Assembly: GCA_964343805.1 (NCBI GenBank) | Contig: CAYFLR010000007.1 | Coordinates: 1 to 64,000, forward strand | Reading direction: 5' to 3' | From: CAYFLR01 sp964343805 | GTDB taxonomy: Bacteria > Bdellovibrionota_B > Oligoflexia > CAYFLR01 | DNA length: 64,000 nt | Part shown: one piece after another, positions 42,717 to 52,065 of the stretch | Layout: the number at the start of each line of letters is the position of its first letter | Numbering within the stretch: the stretch's first letter is position 1 | Program-made: the position numbers and the translations under genes | The notes under the pieces: model-generated | Databases searched by the model: none | What the model saw: only the letters and a program-made list of their open reading frames with translations | What the model was told of the DNA's origin: nothing

Positions 42717-43304
42717 ATGGATTTACAGGGAAGTCAAACAGAGAAGAATCTAATGAAGGCTTTTGCTGGTGAATCCCAAGCACGGAATCGGTACACATAT
42801 TATAGTAGCATAGCAAGGAAAGAGGGTTTGGTGCAAATGGCAGCCATATTTGAAGAAACTGCCAATCAAGAAAAGCAGCATGCGATAACCTTTTTTAAAT
42901 ATTTTAAGTCAGGCACCAACCTGGAAATAACCGAATCTTTTCCTGCAGGAGTTTTAGGTCATACAACCCAGAATTTAGAGGCCGCTGCCAATGGTGAAAA
43001 CCATGAGTGGACAGTGATGTATCCTGAATTTGCGAAAGTGGCTCGTGAAGAAGGATTTGAAGAGGTGGCCACCTCTTTTGAAAACATTGCTGTGGCGGAG
43101 AAGCATCATGAAATCAGGTTTAGAACACTTTTCAAAAGCTTACAAGAAAATAAGGTTTTTGAACTAGAGGATAGCGTGATCTGGCGCTGTCGAAACTGTG
43201 GCTATATTCATGAAGGTAAAGGTGCACCTGAATTATGCCCTGCCTGCATCCACCCCCAAGGCCATTTTGAGGTAGCCCATGAGCCATGGATGCAAGGTTT
43301 TTAA
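42717..43304 (+). CDS. rbr: Rubrerythrin
   Basis: A 195-residue rubrerythrin. The ferritin-like four-helix domain carries the di-iron carboxylates (FAGESQARNRYTYY, FEETANQEKQHA, EEVATSFENIAVAEKHHEIRF). The C-terminal rubredoxin-like domain has CRNCGYIHEG and CPACIHPQGHF, the two CxxC pairs that bind one iron. It reduces hydrogen peroxide with electrons from rubredoxin-type donors and is typical of anaerobic or microaerobic oxidative-stress defence. GGGGAGG lies just upstream of the ATG. No PerR-type box is obvious. It is a single gene. Confidence 0.95.
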   Translation: MDLQGSQTEKNLMKAFAGESQARNRYTYYSSIARKEGLVQMAAIFEETANQEKQHAITFFKYFKSGTNLEITESFPAGVLGHTTQNLEAAANGENHEWTVMYPEFAKVAREEGFEEVATSFENIAVAEKHHEIRFRTLFKSLQENKVFELEDSVIWRCRNCGYIHEGKGAPELCPACIHPQGHFEVAHEPWMQGF

Positions 43305-43319
43305 TTCCGAACGTTTTGA

Positions 43320-45902
43320 TTAGAAGATCAATTTAGGTTCTAAAATCCCAAACCTTACTAAACTTTGAGAGCCTGATCCCTCTTCACTGCAGGTTGATTT
43401 TGCATCTCCGGTTGCTTGAAATACGATGATAGTATCTTCTGTTAGCTCCACGCCTTTAAATATATCCTCTACCATATGCCCAGTACTTTTTTCTGTGTGA
43501 TCAAGAGGAACCGATTTGATGATAGATTCGGCTGCCCCTTGTTTGATGGAAACCGAGGCTTCTAAATCAGTCACGGTGGTTTTGGCTTTACTTCCAATAT
43601 CCATAGTTTTGGAACTGGTGGTCCATCCGACGTTAACGGATCCTTCCTTAATGGCAATCTCAAGTGCTTTTTTGAGTGCCTCGTCCATATCACTGACCTT
43701 GAATTCTTTATAAAGCTCCAATTTATCTTCAGTATTGTAGGAGGGGAAGCGACAGTGAATGGCGGTAGAGAGAAGGTCTTTATCCCCAGCGAATTTTAGT
43801 TTGAATTTGGGTTCAGTGATAGTTTTCTTATCTTCTTTTTCTTCGCCCTCTTTTTCCTCTTCTTGGTTTTCAGCTTCCTTAGACTCTTCCTCCTCGTCCC
43901 CTAAGGTTTCAGAGTTGAGATCTTCACCAAATCCCTTTGTTTCTTCCGCTTTAAAATAATGAACTTCTCCATTTTCTCCGGTGCCATTTTTTAAGGTGGG
44001 AGTAGAGAAGGTGGCAAGTCCTGCTTCAAAACACTTTTCTAAGTCGGTACGTTTAAGGGTTTTTCCATCAATGCAGTTTTCTTCTACTGGAACTATATCG
44101 CAGTTGATGGAGGCAAAGACACCTTTGGCATAAATGAGAGAGGAGTTCATTTTTACATGGATTCCACAACCCATATCCAACATAAATCCGGTTCCGGCTT
44201 GAGTGTATTCAATATTGCCAGTTCCCAAATCGGTGATGAGATGCCTTAACCCGATTTGGGAGTTCTGATTATTTTGTTTATCTTCCTTATGATCGGCCCA
44301 CCAAGCCTCCACCATATTACCATTGATTTCGGCAATGGTGACATACTCTCCATCTGCATCTTTTACATAGCTGTACCAATTGTCATTATAATGGCCAAAG
44401 GCTTTTAGTCCCGACTCTTCTTTTTTATTGCACTGAAGATAGACCTGGAAATCAATATCAAAGCGGTCTTTTAAGTTTTGAACAGTTGGCTCAAGATCCA
44501 AACAATCATATTGATCGACATTTTCTTTTGGAATGGGTGCAATGACTTTTTCCACCATTCTTTGGATATTGTTAACCTTGTCGTCTCCACTGCCTTTTTT
44601 AAAAACCCTGGTTTTTAATATAAACACAGGGTCATTAATCCTCCAATTGGTGAGACCGGAAAGTTTCCCATCATCCCTCATGGTGGCCACTTTTTTAAAA
44701 TCATCTTCTGACACCGCACTGATGTCGTAGACTTTTATGTCAGCCACTGCGGTGGCTAAGTCATCACACTCTGTCATGGGAGTCGTTGAGACTGTATTCG
44801 CTGAGGTCATATCTGAAAAGGCTCGGCAGGTTTTATAGGTGGCCACTTCTGTTAAGGGAGTGCAATTTGATCTCGTGGCTGGGTCAAAAGTTAAATCGGT
44901 AGTGACAACTGGTTCCCAAGACTCTGCATAGATATGGGTGGCAGAGATGGCCGCTCGATAACCACAGACTTGATGGTTATACATATCACTTCCTGAGCCC
45001 GATTCTGACATAAAGAATAAGTTACTGCTTTTAACTGCTTTGAGGGTTCTGATATTGTATCTGGTATTGGAATCAATGGTTTCGTAGTTTACTTGTAATA
45101 GGTTGGTGTTTTCATCTTTATCAATACTGCCAAACATGACTCCGCCGCCATCCATTCCTTCGGATATATGCCAAGTATCATCCTTTTTACCCAATCCTAT
45201 CCAAGAGGTATCATCTTTGTCTTCCGCTTCCCAACGTCCATCTAAACAGGATTGATGACTTTGGTAGCTTACTAAGTCTTTGATTTTTGTTGGAAGTTGG
45301 TCTGCTAAATTAATAGGATCTTTTAGCATGCACAGGGGTTTACTGTGTTCATCATCATTAATTTTCTTACTCATGAATTTGACTCGATCGTCCAACTCAC
45401 GGACATAGGCTCTCATAGTAAAAGCGGTACCTGATTCATTCAACCTTTGACAGTAGAGTCGATGAGCAAGGTATTTTGCANNNNNNNNNNCATTAATGGC
45501 CGAGGAACAATCTACATTGGATAGATCCGATTTAACTAAACTGGCTGTAGTGGTTCCTATGACTCCATCTATTCCTTTAGACATTTCAGGTACCGAAATA
45601 TTCAATTGCCCTGCACTATCAACCGTCCCAAAACCTAAATCTCCCAAGCTATCATCATTAAAGCCATCTGGAACCAGTTCTCCTACTTCAAGGTCGGTAG
45701 GAGGTTGTAAAGCCAGCGTTCCAGCAGAGGCTTGATCGTATTCCTTATTACCTGGATCATCGAGATCCACCTTTTTGTCTTGTTCTTGTTGTTTCTCATC
45801 ACTTCCTTCCGAAAACTCTTCATCTTCTTCTTTATTACAAGAGAGATAGAAACTAATTAATAGGAATTGGAATAACAAAAGGGACCAAAATTTCAATTTC
45901 AT
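43320..45902 (-). CDS. Very large lipoprotein, unrecognised
   Basis: About 860 residues across a 10-N gap (45481-45490), which stays in frame. The start at 45902 follows GGAGGA. Lipobox ISFYLSCNKEE, then a long acidic linker. Many Cys suggest disulfide-rich domains (YCQRLNES, SCLDGRWEAED, HQVCGYRA). One segment (SCLDGRWEAEDKDDTSWIGLG) and repeated GxGxM/GHYNDNWYSYV patterns may be internal duplicates. A second acidic Glu/Lys linker occurs about residue 675. Function unknown. It ends 15 bp from the convergent rubrerythrin gene. Confidence 0.7.
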   Translation of the reverse strand: MKLKFWSLLLFQFLLISFYLSCNKEEDEEFSEGSDEKQQEQDKKVDLDDPGNKEYDQASAGTLALQPPTDLEVGELVPDGFNDDSLGDLGFGTVDSAGQLNISVPEMSKGIDGVIGTTTASLVKSDLSNVDCSSAINXXXXAKYLAHRLYCQRLNESGTAFTMRAYVRELDDRVKFMSKKINDDEHSKPLCMLKDPINLADQLPTKIKDLVSYQSHQSCLDGRWEAEDKDDTSWIGLGKKDDTWHISEGMDGGGVMFGSIDKDENTNLLQVNYETIDSNTRYNIRTLKAVKSSNLFFMSESGSGSDMYNHQVCGYRAAISATHIYAESWEPVVTTDLTFDPATRSNCTPLTEVATYKTCRAFSDMTSANTVSTTPMTECDDLATAVADIKVYDISAVSEDDFKKVATMRDDGKLSGLTNWRINDPVFILKTRVFKKGSGDDKVNNIQRMVEKVIAPIPKENVDQYDCLDLEPTVQNLKDRFDIDFQVYLQCNKKEESGLKAFGHYNDNWYSYVKDADGEYVTIAEINGNMVEAWWADHKEDKQNNQNSQIGLRHLITDLGTGNIEYTQAGTGFMLDMGCGIHVKMNSSLIYAKGVFASINCDIVPVEENCIDGKTLKRTDLEKCFEAGLATFSTPTLKNGTGENGEVHYFKAEETKGFGEDLNSETLGDEEEESKEAENQEEEKEGEEKEDKKTITEPKFKLKFAGDKDLLSTAIHCRFPSYNTEDKLELYKEFKVSDMDEALKKALEIAIKEGSVNVGWTTSSKTMDIGSKAKTTVTDLEASVSIKQGAAESIIKSVPLDHTEKSTGHMVEDIFKGVELTEDTIIVFQATGDAKSTCSEEGSGSQSLVRFGILEPKLIF
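45481..45490. other. Assembly gap (10 N) inside large lipoprotein gene
   Basis: Ten N near the 5' end of the gene. Frame open on both sides. Confidence 0.95.
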
Positions 45903-46110
45903 GAGACTTCCTCCATTTGGAAAAATATTCATAAATGGCTGTTGTGATATCCGTTGATTTTAACATATTGACCCTAGATATGCGAAAACAACCTCAGTTG
46001 GATATTTCTTTGTGCACGGAAAACTTGACAGCCAGGGGCACTTTCTGATATTCGAACGGTGGATTGATTATTAGACGTAAATCGTAGAATTAAACTTTAA
46101 TGCTTAAAAA

Positions 46111-46197
46111 ACTGGTTAAATACTGTGAATTAATATAGTTCTAGTTAAGTTTTGCCCTTTTTTTTATTACAAAAACGTATTATGAATGACTGGTTAA
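46111..46197. promoter_or_regulatory. Repeated ACTGGTTAA sites upstream of tetR
   Basis: ACTGGTTAA occurs at 46111-46119 and 46189-46197, with a related CTAGTTAAG at 46141. The interval 45903-46218 otherwise holds no gene I can support. The repeats could be half-operators for the adjacent TetR-type regulator, which would make it autoregulated, but they are direct rather than palindromic. No well-spaced -35/-10 pair is obvious. Confidence 0.3.
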
Positions 46198-46218
46198 GAA
46201 AACTTAATTAATTTTTAT

Positions 46219-46830
46219 GTGAAAGGGCATAAAGTGATTGAAGAAATTGTAAATTCTATGACGATTCCTAACAAACAGAAGCAGATTGTTATAACTGCTT
46301 CCGATCTATTCCATAAATTTGGGATAAAGCGAGTTCCTATTGAGGAAATTTGCCAAACCGCTAAGGTGAGTAAGGCCACCTTTTATAAGTACTTTTCCAA
46401 TAAAACTGAATTGATAAAGTACATTCTGACAATTTCTTCAGATGCCTATTTAAAAATGATTGATTCAATCAGAGCATTGGACATTCCTTACGAACAGAAA
46501 ATTGCAAGGTGGATTGATTATAAAAGAGTGGTTACTGAACAGATGAGTAAACACTTTATTGATGAGTTTTATCAAGCTTCCGATGAGCTGGCTTCCTTTA
46601 TTAAAGAGAAAACAGCTGAAAACTATCAAAAGTTCTTCCAGTTTATACAGGAAGGCCAAGAGCAAGGCGCTATTAGATCAGACCTTAAGTCTGAATTTAT
46701 TATTGCTTTACTTGATCATACAAATGATTTGGCAAGCGATCCAAGAGTTCGCAAGCTATATACTAATTATGCTGACTTGACTAAAGATCTTAATGACTGC
46801 TTTTACTTCGGGATTAGCAATAAGAAATAA
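46219..46830 (+). CDS. TetR/AcrR-family transcriptional regulator
   Basis: About 203 residues from a GTG at 46219; a GTG at 46234 with AAAGGG upstream or an ATG at 46258 are alternative starts. The N-terminal helix-turn-helix is clear: ASDLFHKFGIKRVPIEEI, CQTAKVSKATFYKYFSNK. The C-terminal ligand-binding part is helical and not similar to a named subfamily. It is first in a same-strand run with the maltodextrin genes (46-bp gap to malE), so it probably controls them, with a sugar-linked or metabolic effector. TetR regulators are less usual for mal genes than LacI types. Confidence 0.88.
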   Translation: MKGHKVIEEIVNSMTIPNKQKQIVITASDLFHKFGIKRVPIEEICQTAKVSKATFYKYFSNKTELIKYILTISSDAYLKMIDSIRALDIPYEQKIARWIDYKRVVTEQMSKHFIDEFYQASDELASFIKEKTAENYQKFFQFIQEGQEQGAIRSDLKSEFIIALLDHTNDLASDPRVRKLYTNYADLTKDLNDCFYFGISNKK

Positions 46831-46876
46831 TTAAGCAAAAGCCGAGTCTGCTCCTTTCTTTATGTAAGAGGTGAGT

Positions 46877-48070
46877 ATGTTGGGTATTCGGGTTCTTTTT
46901 AGTACACTAGTATTATTGACTTCATTACCCATTATGGCTCAAGTTTCTTCCCTTAGTTTGTGGACATCCAGTGAGAATGTAAAGAAAGCCGTCGAGGCGG
47001 CAGCTCGTCCTTTTGAGAAGGAGTTTAAAGTTAAGCTCCAAATTGAGATCCTCACAAAAGATTTAACCACCCAATTTAAAACAGCGGCTTTGGCAGGCAA
47101 AGGTCCCGATATTTTTGCCTGGGCCCATGATATGGTTGGAGAACTAGTAACTTCCGGATTATTAGAATCCATTACGTTGTCCAATGCATTCAAGGAGCGT
47201 TTCTTACCCGTCGCTATCAATGGCTTCACTTATAAAAATAAACTATATGGTTATCCTTATGATATTGAAGCCGTGGCTCTTATTTATAACAAAGCCCTGG
47301 TTTATGAAGTTCCAAAAAATATGGAGTCATTGATTGAATTTGCCACTAACTTCAATAAAAAAGCTCCAGGTGATAGTTATGGTTTTCTCTATGATTATTC
47401 CAATTTCTTTTTTTCCTTTCCCTTTTTTACCGCTGGGGGAGGGTATATTTTCTATGACGGAAAAAGTGGAATCAATGTCAATGATATTGGCCTGGCCAAT
47501 GAAGGTGCTGTGAATGCAGGTAAGTTACTCTACCAACTGGTCAGTGACCAAGTAATACCCGAGTCTACAAACCGAAATATCGCTATTGAAAAAATGAAAA
47601 ACCAGAAGCTAGCAATGACCATAGATGGTCCTTGGTCAATCAAAGATTTAAGAAACAGTGGGGTGGACTTTGGAGTTGCTCCGATCCCTCCTTTGAATGG
47701 AGGTAAGCCCAAACCCTTTGTTGGAATACATGGATTTATGATTAGGAGGTCCAGCTCCAATAAACTCCTCGCTAAAGAATTAATCGAAAATTATTTAGTG
47801 AGTGATAAGGGATTGGCCATGATATTTAAGATGGATCCTCGTATTCCTCCCCTCAAAAATATTGCCCATATCATAGATAAAGAGCCAAGTTTTCAAGGGT
47901 TCTTAGCCAGTGCAAGTAATGGAATACCTATGCCTAATGTTCCTGAAATGGGTGCTGTATGGGGGACTATGGCTCATGCAATAAAGCTTATTATAAAAGG
48001 AAATAAGAAACCGGAAGCGGCCCTCTCCATGGCTAAGGATAAAATACTTAAAACCATCAACCGAGATTGA
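46877..48070 (+). CDS. malE: Maltose/maltodextrin ABC transporter substrate-binding protein
   Basis: A 397-residue periplasmic binding protein. The ATG at 46877 follows GAGGTGAG. Signal peptide ends LPIMAQV. MalE-type features: LSLWTSSENVKKAVEAAARPFEKEF, AGKGPDIFAWAHDMVGELV, YGYPYDIEAVALIYNKAL, MTIDGPWSIKDLRNSGVDFGVAPIP, FVGIHGFMI. Typical sugar-binding Trp and acidic residues are present. It delivers maltodextrins to MalF/MalG. The next gene, malQ, starts 12 bp downstream. Confidence 0.92.
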   Translation: MLGIRVLFSTLVLLTSLPIMAQVSSLSLWTSSENVKKAVEAAARPFEKEFKVKLQIEILTKDLTTQFKTAALAGKGPDIFAWAHDMVGELVTSGLLESITLSNAFKERFLPVAINGFTYKNKLYGYPYDIEAVALIYNKALVYEVPKNMESLIEFATNFNKKAPGDSYGFLYDYSNFFFSFPFFTAGGGYIFYDGKSGINVNDIGLANEGAVNAGKLLYQLVSDQVIPESTNRNIAIEKMKNQKLAMTIDGPWSIKDLRNSGVDFGVAPIPPLNGGKPKPFVGIHGFMIRRSSSNKLLAKELIENYLVSDKGLAMIFKMDPRIPPLKNIAHIIDKEPSFQGFLASASNGIPMPNVPEMGAVWGTMAHAIKLIIKGNKKPEAALSMAKDKILKTINRD

Positions 48071-48082
48071 CCCGGATATTTC

Positions 48083-49633
48083 ATGAAAGCTAAACGCTCA
48101 GCAGGGCTCTTACTCCCTATAAGTAGTTTACCATCACTCGAAGGAATCGGTGATTTAGGACCGGCCGCCTATCGTTTTATTGATGTATTAAAAGAGAATC
48201 ATATCTCTCTCTGGCAAATTCTTCCAATCAATCCCACAAGAAGTGATGGCTCTCCTTATTCAGCCATGTCTGCTTTTGCAGGAAACCCTTTATTAATAAA
48301 TGTCCATGAGGCTTTTAATTTTCTAAAAGAAGTGGATATTGATAAAAAGGTGAGCGACTCGATTACTCATATGCAAGCCGGGTTTCATCAGGGAAATAGT
48401 GATCTTTTAGAGGTGGACTACCCTCTCGTTTCTGAGCGGAAAAAGCAGGCTCTCCAGCAGGTCTTTTTGCTTTTTAAGAAGATTGACAGTGCCAAATGGA
48501 ATGAAAAGTTTCGCACCTTTAAAAATAGACAAATGGGCTGGTTAGCCGATTGGAGCCTCTTTGCTGCCTTATCGAGCCATTTTGGTCATGAAAATTGGCT
48601 TTTTTGGGAGGAGGAGCTTAAAAATCATTCCCAAGTGGCTATCAATAAATTTGTTGAGAAGCATCCTGGGGTGATGGAATATCACAGTTTTGTACAATTT
48701 CTCTTTTTTCATCAATGGGAAAAACTGAGAAATTACGCCATGCAAAATAAGGTTCAGATAGTTGGAGATGTGCCTATTTATATATCTCATTCAAGTGCTG
48801 ACGTATGGGGGCATCCCCATCTTTTCAAATTAAACAGTCGATGTAAGGCGCAATTCAGGGCTGGAGTGCCACCTGAGAAATTCTCTTCCAGTGGACAACT
48901 TTGGGATCAAAATCCAGTTTTTAATTGGGTTAATATGCGTAAAGAAAAATTTAATTGGTGGATTCGCCGATTTCGCCAAGCCTTTAGCCTTTTTGATTAT
49001 ATCCGAATTGATCATTTTAGAGGGTTTGTGGCCTATTTTGAAATTCCGGCAAAAAATAAAACCGCCATTAAAGGAAAGTGGAGACAAGCTTGTGGTCGTG
49101 AGGTCTTTGATCTAATGCAAAAGGAAATGGGTGAAATGCCTATAATTGCAGAAGATCTTGGAGTTATAACACCTCCTGTCATTAAACTACGAGATCGTTA
49201 TAATTTTCTAGGGATGAGGATATTGCAGTTTGGTTTTGATCCGCCCAGTCGGGCAAATAAAAATCTTCCTCATCATTATGAAAAAAATCAAGTGGTTTAT
49301 ACAGGGACTCACGATAACAATACATGTCTAGGTTTTTGGGAAGAAGAAGCCACCCATAGGCAAAAGGATTTTGCCTTGAAATATCTAAAGGGCAAAGAGG
49401 CTCATATTAATTGGGATATGATGACAGCTGCCTTGAAGTCAGCGGCTATCATGGCGATTTTTCCACTCCAAGATATTCTAGATATGAATGGAATAGCCAG
49501 ATTCAATTATCCAGGAACCAAGGATGGTAACTGGGTCTGGCGTTTCTCTTGGAAAGATCTTACTGAAGAAAGGCTAACCAGATTGAAAGAACTTATAAAT
49601 TTAACTGAAAGAAATGGCTCGCATGAAAACTAA
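48083..49633 (+). CDS. malQ: 4-alpha-glucanotransferase (amylomaltase)
   Basis: A 516-residue GH77 enzyme of usual length. Family motifs: RSAGLLLPISSLPS, SPYSAMSAFAGNPLLI, QWEKLRNYA, FDYIRIDHFRGF (nucleophile Asp), MPIIAEDLGVITP (acid/base Glu), MRILQFGFD and YTGTHDNNT (transition-state Asp). It moves maltosyl units between maltodextrins in the cytoplasm, producing longer chains for phosphorylase. It overlaps malF by 20 bp, indicating translational coupling. Confidence 0.95.
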   Translation: MKAKRSAGLLLPISSLPSLEGIGDLGPAAYRFIDVLKENHISLWQILPINPTRSDGSPYSAMSAFAGNPLLINVHEAFNFLKEVDIDKKVSDSITHMQAGFHQGNSDLLEVDYPLVSERKKQALQQVFLLFKKIDSAKWNEKFRTFKNRQMGWLADWSLFAALSSHFGHENWLFWEEELKNHSQVAINKFVEKHPGVMEYHSFVQFLFFHQWEKLRNYAMQNKVQIVGDVPIYISHSSADVWGHPHLFKLNSRCKAQFRAGVPPEKFSSSGQLWDQNPVFNWVNMRKEKFNWWIRRFRQAFSLFDYIRIDHFRGFVAYFEIPAKNKTAIKGKWRQACGREVFDLMQKEMGEMPIIAEDLGVITPPVIKLRDRYNFLGMRILQFGFDPPSRANKNLPHHYEKNQVVYTGTHDNNTCLGFWEEEATHRQKDFALKYLKGKEAHINWDMMTAALKSAAIMAIFPLQDILDMNGIARFNYPGTKDGNWVWRFSWKDLTEERLTRLKELINLTERNGSHEN

Positions 49634-51050
49634 CAATATAAAGTGGTTTCCAACCCCCTATCGGTTTTTGACTCCAGGGTTGATCTGTTTTTTTACATTT
49701 CTGGTTCTGCCAATGGTTTTTACTATATTGGTGGGCTTTACTAATCTAAGCACAGGACATATGCTCCGATACAGTACCGTGCGAGAGCTCCTGTTAAATG
49801 AGACTTATATTGCTCCGGGAGCCTCCTCCTACCATATTCAAATCGGTAAAAAACAAGGGCAACATCATATTTTTCTACGACATGAAACACAGGGCGATCG
49901 AATTTATTATGGCACTTTGCCTACCGAGGTTTCATCTGCTTCCTCTTTAAGTCTCAAGAAGCTAGTTTTAGCTGAACCCTATTTGGATTATCTGCAGAAT
50001 AATTTTCAACTGCTCTCCAAAGGGCAGATCTATCAATTATACAAACTATTGCACAAGTTGGAGGTTGTCCTACCTTCGGGTGTGAAATTAAAACAACATA
50101 GAATTTCGGTCTTTTCCGAGTTACAGGCCAGGTATCAAAGTTTAGGTAACGATCAAATTAAAGACAATCTAACCAAAGTTGTCTATGTGGCTGACTTTGA
50201 TAAGGGTTACTTTGTGAACAAAGAGAATCGAAAAGATCTCCTGTCTCCCGGCTTTGTAGCAATCATTGGACTTAATAATTTTAAACGACTTTACAATGAC
50301 CCGGGGCTTTCCAAGCCCTTTCTTCGGGTTTTTGTTTGGACTGTTATTTGGGCTTTTATGTCCGTATTCCTTTGCTTTACTTTGGGCCTTATCTGGTCTT
50401 TGGTTCTCAATCAAAAGAAACTGCGCTTTAGAGTTGTCTATCGTATGCTATTGATCATTCCATATTCTATCCCGTTTTTTATTAGTGTGCTTATTTTTCA
50501 GGGGCTATTGAACAAAGATTTTGGGATTATCAATAGTCTTTTAGACTCCTACTTTGCATTAAAAATACCCTGGCTCAGTCACGCTTTTTGGGCCAAAGTG
50601 AGTTGTTTATTAGTCAATATGTGGCTGGGTTTTCCCTATATGTTACTTGTCATAACCGGCGTTCTTCAATCCATTCCTTCCACTTGATACGAAGCTGCAG
50701 AGATGGATGGAGCAGGGCCTTTAGACTCTTTAAAAAATATCACTCTTCCTTTGATATTCTCTGCCACCGGTCCTTTGTTGGTAGGAACCTTTGCTTTTAA
50801 CTTTAATAACTTTGTTGGAATTTATCTTTTAACCAAAGGTTTACCTCCCATGGAAGATACTATGTACCCAGTAGGTGAAACGGATATATTAATTTCTTAC
50901 ACCTATCGTCTGTCCTTTGAAGGTGGGCAGGGGCAAGATTTTGGTTTAGCCAGCTCAATTACCATCATTATTTTTAGTATTATTGCATTACTTGCTTTTG
51001 CTAATTTTTATTTGATGGGTGCTTTTAAACCTGCTGAGGAGGGTAAATAG
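49614..51050 (+). pseudogene. malF: malF-type permease gene interrupted by in-frame TGA
   Basis: Codons 1-357 end at a TGA (50685-50687) in the phrase LQSIPST; the same frame resumes at once with YEAAEMDGAGPLDSLKNITL and runs to 51050 (116 residues from the first ATG). The missing residue is where MalF homologues have a hydrophobic residue, usually Leu, before YEAA, so a single T-to-G change in a TTA codon would explain it. Residues 1-357 have the N-terminal helix, a large periplasmic loop (about 45-210, like the P2 domain) and transmembrane helices. The EAA loop that docks the ATPase lies after the stop, so a truncated product would not work. Sequencing or assembly error, recent nonsense mutation, or readthrough are all possible. 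Confidence 0.85.
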
Positions 51051-51941
51051 ATGAAAAAACAAGATCCTCGTTCTCAAATGATCTCCTTAGCCAAGCATCT
51101 GGCTATTTGGTGCTGCATTTTAATCATTTTATTTCCCGTATTCTATATCATCTCCATCTCCTTTAATCCTACCGCTAGTTTAGGATCTGGTCTTATTGCT
51201 CCCAAATGGTCGCTGGATCATTGGAAGTATGTCCTTGGCATCCCTTATGTTAATGCCAGTGGCGAACAGATAGTGTCGGCTTTTCCTATTTTGACCTGGT
51301 TAGTAAATAGTATAAAAGTTTCAATGATTTCTTCTTTTTTAATGCTATTTTTAGCTACTACAGCTGCCTATGCTTTGTCTCGTATGAAGTTTGCTGGAAG
51401 GCAGTTTTCACTTGTCACCCTAATGGTGGTGCAAATGTTTCCAAGTATGATGGCAATGATTGCCTTTTATCTGATGCTCACCTCCATTGGCGAGGTTTTC
51501 CCATTTTTGGGAGTTGATACTCATGGTGGTTTAATATTAGTCTATTTAGGGGGCACCCCCTTTAACATATGGTTGATCAAAGGCTATTTTGATACGATTC
51601 CAAGAGATATTGAAGAGGCGGCTATTATAGATGGCTGTAATAGATGGCAGGCATTCACACGTATTGTATTACCTCTTTCCGCTCCCATTTTGTGTGTTGT
51701 GGCTTTACTCACTTTTATCGCCACCTTTGCTGATTATATTCTCCCCTCTATTTTGCTAAAATCTCAGGAACAATTGACCTTTGCTGTGGGTATTCAGCTT
51801 TTTATTTCAGAGGGTTTCTCTGGCAAATGGGGACCTTTTGCCGCAGCTTGTATTCTGGGAGCGGTTCCCATCTCCTTATTCTTCTTTAGTATTCATAGGT
51901 ACATTATATCAGGGTTAGCGGCAGGTGCCGTTAAAGGATAA
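51051..51941 (+). CDS. malG: Maltodextrin ABC transporter permease
   Basis: A 296-residue inner-membrane permease starting immediately after the malF stop with GGAGGG upstream. Six hydrophobic segments, LVNSIKVSMISSFLM, TTAAYALSRMKFAG, and the EAA motif EEAAIIDGCNRWQAFTRIVLPLSAPI that contacts the ATPase. Length and features match MalG. No malK ATPase gene is next to it, so the ATPase must be encoded elsewhere, perhaps shared between sugar transporters. Confidence 0.93.
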   Translation: MKKQDPRSQMISLAKHLAIWCCILIILFPVFYIISISFNPTASLGSGLIAPKWSLDHWKYVLGIPYVNASGEQIVSAFPILTWLVNSIKVSMISSFLMLFLATTAAYALSRMKFAGRQFSLVTLMVVQMFPSMMAMIAFYLMLTSIGEVFPFLGVDTHGGLILVYLGGTPFNIWLIKGYFDTIPRDIEEAAIIDGCNRWQAFTRIVLPLSAPILCVVALLTFIATFADYILPSILLKSQEQLTFAVGIQLFISEGFSGKWGPFAAACILGAVPISLFFFSIHRYIISGLAAGAVKG

Positions 51942-51968
51942 TAGTAAGTAAACGATATTATAACTAAT

Positions 51969-51983
51969 AAACCCAAACGGTTT
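51969..51983. promoter_or_regulatory. Inverted repeat upstream of the GH13 gene
   Basis: AAACC-CAAAC-GGTTT in the 124-bp gap between malG and the GH13 gene, followed by the AT-rich TATATTGATTAAATATT. It could be an operator with a secondary promoter; evidence is only the symmetry. Confidence 0.3.
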
Positions 51984-52065
51984 ATATTGATTAAATATTT
52001 CTGGACTCTTCTCCCGATTTGGTGTAATGAAGAGTGGCGAAAGGCTTTTAACAAGGAGTGATATC

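Noticed and set aside
50685..50687. UGA read as an amino acid throughout this organism
   Set aside because: Other genes in the window end at UGA with normal-length products, so UGA is a normal stop here.
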